Positions 11,116 to 12,794 of a stretch of DNA of 12,794 nucleotides are shown here, piece after piece (position 1 is the first letter of the stretch; every line of letters begins with the position of its first letter). The stretch is from assembly GCA_017522745.1 (NCBI GenBank), contig JAFWYI010000273.1, positions 1-12,794 of the forward strand, in the 5' to 3' direction. The translations under genes and the position numbers were made by a program. The notes under the pieces were generated by a model. That model saw nothing but the letters and a program-made list of their open reading frames with translations, was not told the origin of the DNA and did no database searches. The stretch is from Mailhella sp. Its GTDB lineage: Bacteria > Desulfobacterota > Desulfovibrionia > Desulfovibrionales > Desulfovibrionaceae.

Positions 11116-12210
11116 CTACTGCGCGATGCGTATCTCACCGATGATACGGTATGTTCCGGTGGTATCCTTCATCCAGTACAGGGCGCGTCGTCCACGGTGC
11201 TGACCGTCCTTGAGGCGATAGCTTTCCGTGAAGCTCGTGACCCAGTAGCCCGGGCCGTACAGCACGTTGAGGGATTTGCGGTCGATAGTGAAGTCTTTCT
11301 GGTTCTGGAACTGTCCGCGCAGGCGTTTCTGTTTGCGGCTGAACGATTCGCGGCTGGCTTTGGCCCACGCTGTTGCATCATAGAATTCGAAGATGCCTTC
11401 CGTTCGGGCTTCGCGGTGTTCGATCCAGCGTCTGGCAAGTTCGAGGACCTTGGGGGCATCCACAGTCTGCACGTCGCAGTATGCGGGCGCGGGCGCTATG
11501 GGAAAATCTACGGCATGGACGCAGGCAGAGAGCTGGGCCCCCTCGTCCTGTTTGGTCTGACCGTCATTCTTTTCTTTGTTGATCTTACCGAAGACGGCAG
11601 TTTTTCCCTGAGGGAGTTCGGCGGCAGGGGACGTTTTTTCCACGGCGGCAGGCTCAGGCGCCCCGATGGGGAGCGCGTTGCTGTCCCGGCCATAGAAGGG
11701 TAGACCGGCGAGATGTTCGGCCACGATGACAGGCGTGCCGGGTTTGAGCTGATGTACTATTTCGCGGATCTCATGCTGGTCGATGGCAAGGCATCCCCGA
11801 GTGGTAAGACCGGCGATGGGTTGCCCTTTGCTGTGCAGCCAGATGCCGCTGCCGGTCTTGCCGCGCAGGCGGTCCGCCGGGTTGGGATAGTTCAGGCTCA
11901 CGGCATGAGGGCCGTATTCCATGAAGTCCAGCTTCTGGGTGATCTTACGCGTGATGAAGTATACGCCTTCGGGAGTCTTGAGGTCGCCCTCTTTCTGTTT
12001 GTCGCCTTCCACCCGGCCGTGGATGCAGCCGAACTGGCGCATAGCGGCGGGCTGACCTCCACGCTCTTCCATCTGAAAAAGCAGTTTCCGGCCTTTGTCC
12101 GCTACGTAGAAGAAATCCGGAGCGGGTTGGGCGATACAGGCCGTCCAGTCATCGGCAACGGCTGGAGCCGGCAGGAGAAGTGTGAGGAGCAGGAAGAGAA
12201 ATCGGAGCAA
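11116..12210 (-). CDS. Secreted L,D-transpeptidase-family protein with NTF2-like tail
   Basis: The open frame extends to 12534 but the extra part runs through purB and its terminator. A TTG at 12210, with GGAGG 5 bases upstream, begins a textbook signal peptide (MLRFLFLLLTLLLPAPAVA), giving 364 aa. Residues about 31-165 form a YkuD domain: DLKTPEGVYFITRK, then SGIWLHSKG with His126, then TTRGCLAI with Cys140, the catalytic cysteine of the H...(S/T)xGC motif. After a proline- and lysine-rich linker, about 240-364 (LARRWIEHREARTEGIFEFY, WAKASRESFSRKQKRLRGQF, YWVTSFTESYRL) look like an NTF2/SnoaL fold. YkuD plus NTF2 is the layout of Helicobacter Csd6 and Campylobacter Pgp2, L,D-carboxypeptidases that shape helical or curved cells. 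Activity could be transpeptidase or carboxypeptidase. Confidence 0.88.
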   Translation of the reverse strand: MLRFLFLLLTLLLPAPAVADDWTACIAQPAPDFFYVADKGRKLLFQMEERGGQPAAMRQFGCIHGRVEGDKQKEGDLKTPEGVYFITRKITQKLDFMEYGPHAVSLNYPNPADRLRGKTGSGIWLHSKGQPIAGLTTRGCLAIDQHEIREIVHQLKPGTPVIVAEHLAGLPFYGRDSNALPIGAPEPAAVEKTSPAAELPQGKTAVFGKINKEKNDGQTKQDEGAQLSACVHAVDFPIAPAPAYCDVQTVDAPKVLELARRWIEHREARTEGIFEFYDATAWAKASRESFSRKQKRLRGQFQNQKDFTIDRKSLNVLYGPGYWVTSFTESYRLKDGQHRGRRALYWMKDTTGTYRIIGEIRIAQ

Positions 12211-12289
12211 AGCGACCTCCGGGAAGCGTGGATTCGGCTTCCAGCTTAAAAAATTTCCTGAGTTCTGACAATGTGGGGGCAGGAGGAGG

Positions 12290-12329
12290 CAGACGAAACG
12301 CCGCCGCATCCCGAAGGATACGGCGGCGT
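12290..12329 (-). terminator. Rho-independent-like terminator of purB
   Basis: A 14-bp stem pairs 12298-12311 with 12316-12329, including one G-T wobble on the minus strand. It is closed by a stable UUCG tetraloop and followed by TTCGTCT, a short T-poor tail. It lies 20 bp past the purB stop. Confidence 0.7.
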
Positions 12330-12349
12330 TGATGTGATGTGTGCCTTGC

Positions 12350-12794
12350 TTATTTTTCAGCCAGCACGCGTTCGATGATCTCGTCTTCGAAGCGGGTATA
12401 GGTGTCGAGGCTGAAGATGGCGTCCAGTTCTTCCGTGCTGAGATGGGCGCGGATCTCTTCATCGGCGCGGATGAGTTCCGGGAAGGACTGCTGGGTCTCC
12501 CAGCTTTCCATGGCACGCTTCTGGACCACCACATAGGCCTGCTGGCGGGGCATATCCTTTTCGATGAGCGCCGTGAGTACGCGCTGGGAATAGAACAGAC
12601 CGTAGCTGCCCCAGAGGTTTTTCTCCACGTTCTCGGGCAGGATGCGCAGGCCGTCGATGAGGCGGTTCAGGCGGTGCAGGATGTAGTCCATGAGGATGGT
12701 GGAGTCCGGCGTGATGATGCGTTCCACCGAGGAATGGCTGATGTCGCGTTCATGCCACAGAGCCTGATTTTCCAGAGCCGCGAACGCGTTGGAG
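12350..12794 (-). CDS. purB: Adenylosuccinate lyase, C-terminal part (5' end outside window)
   Basis: The gene enters from the right edge; about 147 C-terminal residues are visible. They read NAFAALENQALWHERDISHS, then SVERIITPDSTILMDYILHR and LIDGLRILPENVEKNL, then GLFYSQRVLTALIEKDM. The ALEN...LWHERDISHSSVER block is characteristic of the short bacterial PurB group (about 430 aa). The enzyme releases fumarate from SAICAR and from adenylosuccinate in purine synthesis. The frame is continuous through a GTG at 12727, which is internal and not a start. No sign of damage in the visible part. Confidence 0.96.
   Translation of the reverse strand, partial: SNAFAALENQALWHERDISHSSVERIITPDSTILMDYILHRLNRLIDGLRILPENVEKNLWGSYGLFYSQRVLTALIEKDMPRQQAYVVVQKRAMESWETQQSFPELIRADEEIRAHLSTEELDAIFSLDTYTRFEDEIIERVLAEK

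Noticed and set aside
11035..11703. Plus-strand frames opposite the L,D-transpeptidase gene, also 11713-12249
   Set aside because: Shadows of a gene with signal peptide and catalytic motif.
12211..12534. N-terminal extension of the L,D-transpeptidase frame
   Set aside because: Would run through the purB C-terminus and its terminator; the encoded sequence is S/R/P-rich shadow, while the TTG at 12210 has a ribosome site and starts a signal peptide.

Overview
The window looks like part of a chromosome from a delta-proteobacterial sulfate reducer of the Desulfovibrionaceae type, possibly gut associated. This is an inference from the protein sequences (PurB, GlpQ, a lipoprotein with a BamE-like fold, a P4-type integrase) and from the moderately GC-rich coding DNA; no rRNA or other taxonomic marker is present. 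Ordinary housekeeping genes at both ends flank an integrated mobile element of about 8.7 kb.

Left flank (1-389): the 5' part of a BamE/SmpA-OmlA-like outer-membrane lipoprotein gene on the minus strand. Element (about 430-9240): a tightly packed minus-strand block runs from 4728 down to 615. In transcription order it encodes an AlpA-type regulator, a phage-like replication protein whose reading frame is split by a -1 shift, a second replication-associated protein, a MOBV relaxase, an oriT-like hairpin closely matching the pMV158 architecture, a small mobilization accessory protein, and a small serine recombinase. Upstream of alpA lies about 420 bp of non-coding DNA with 20-bp tandem repeats, helically phased A-tracts and several palindromes, which is a plausible replication and control region. 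It is followed on the plus strand by a CII-family regulator.

The middle of the element carries the cargo: an 81-aa XRE regulator resembling restriction-modification controller (C) proteins, and a 566-aa protein that fuses an AAA-ATPase-like domain to a PD-(D/E)XK nuclease. An exact 14-bp inverted repeat brackets the regulator gene, and the nuclease gene has its own near-consensus promoter. The right end holds a P4-type tyrosine integrase, with a promoter and palindromic leader, and an overlapping 50-codon ORF downstream of it. The whole is best described as an integrative mobilizable element: it would excise and integrate by the tyrosine integrase, be moved by a helper conjugation system through its own relaxase and oriT, possibly replicate when circular, and may resolve multimers with the serine recombinase.

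Right flank (9406-12794): a YjaB-like GNAT acetyltransferase (plus strand), periplasmic glycerophosphodiester phosphodiesterase GlpQ, a secreted L,D-transpeptidase/carboxypeptidase-family protein with a C-terminal NTF2-like extension, and the C-terminal part of adenylosuccinate lyase PurB (all minus strand). No tRNA, rRNA, CRISPR array or insertion sequence was recognised, and the exact attachment sites could not be fixed.
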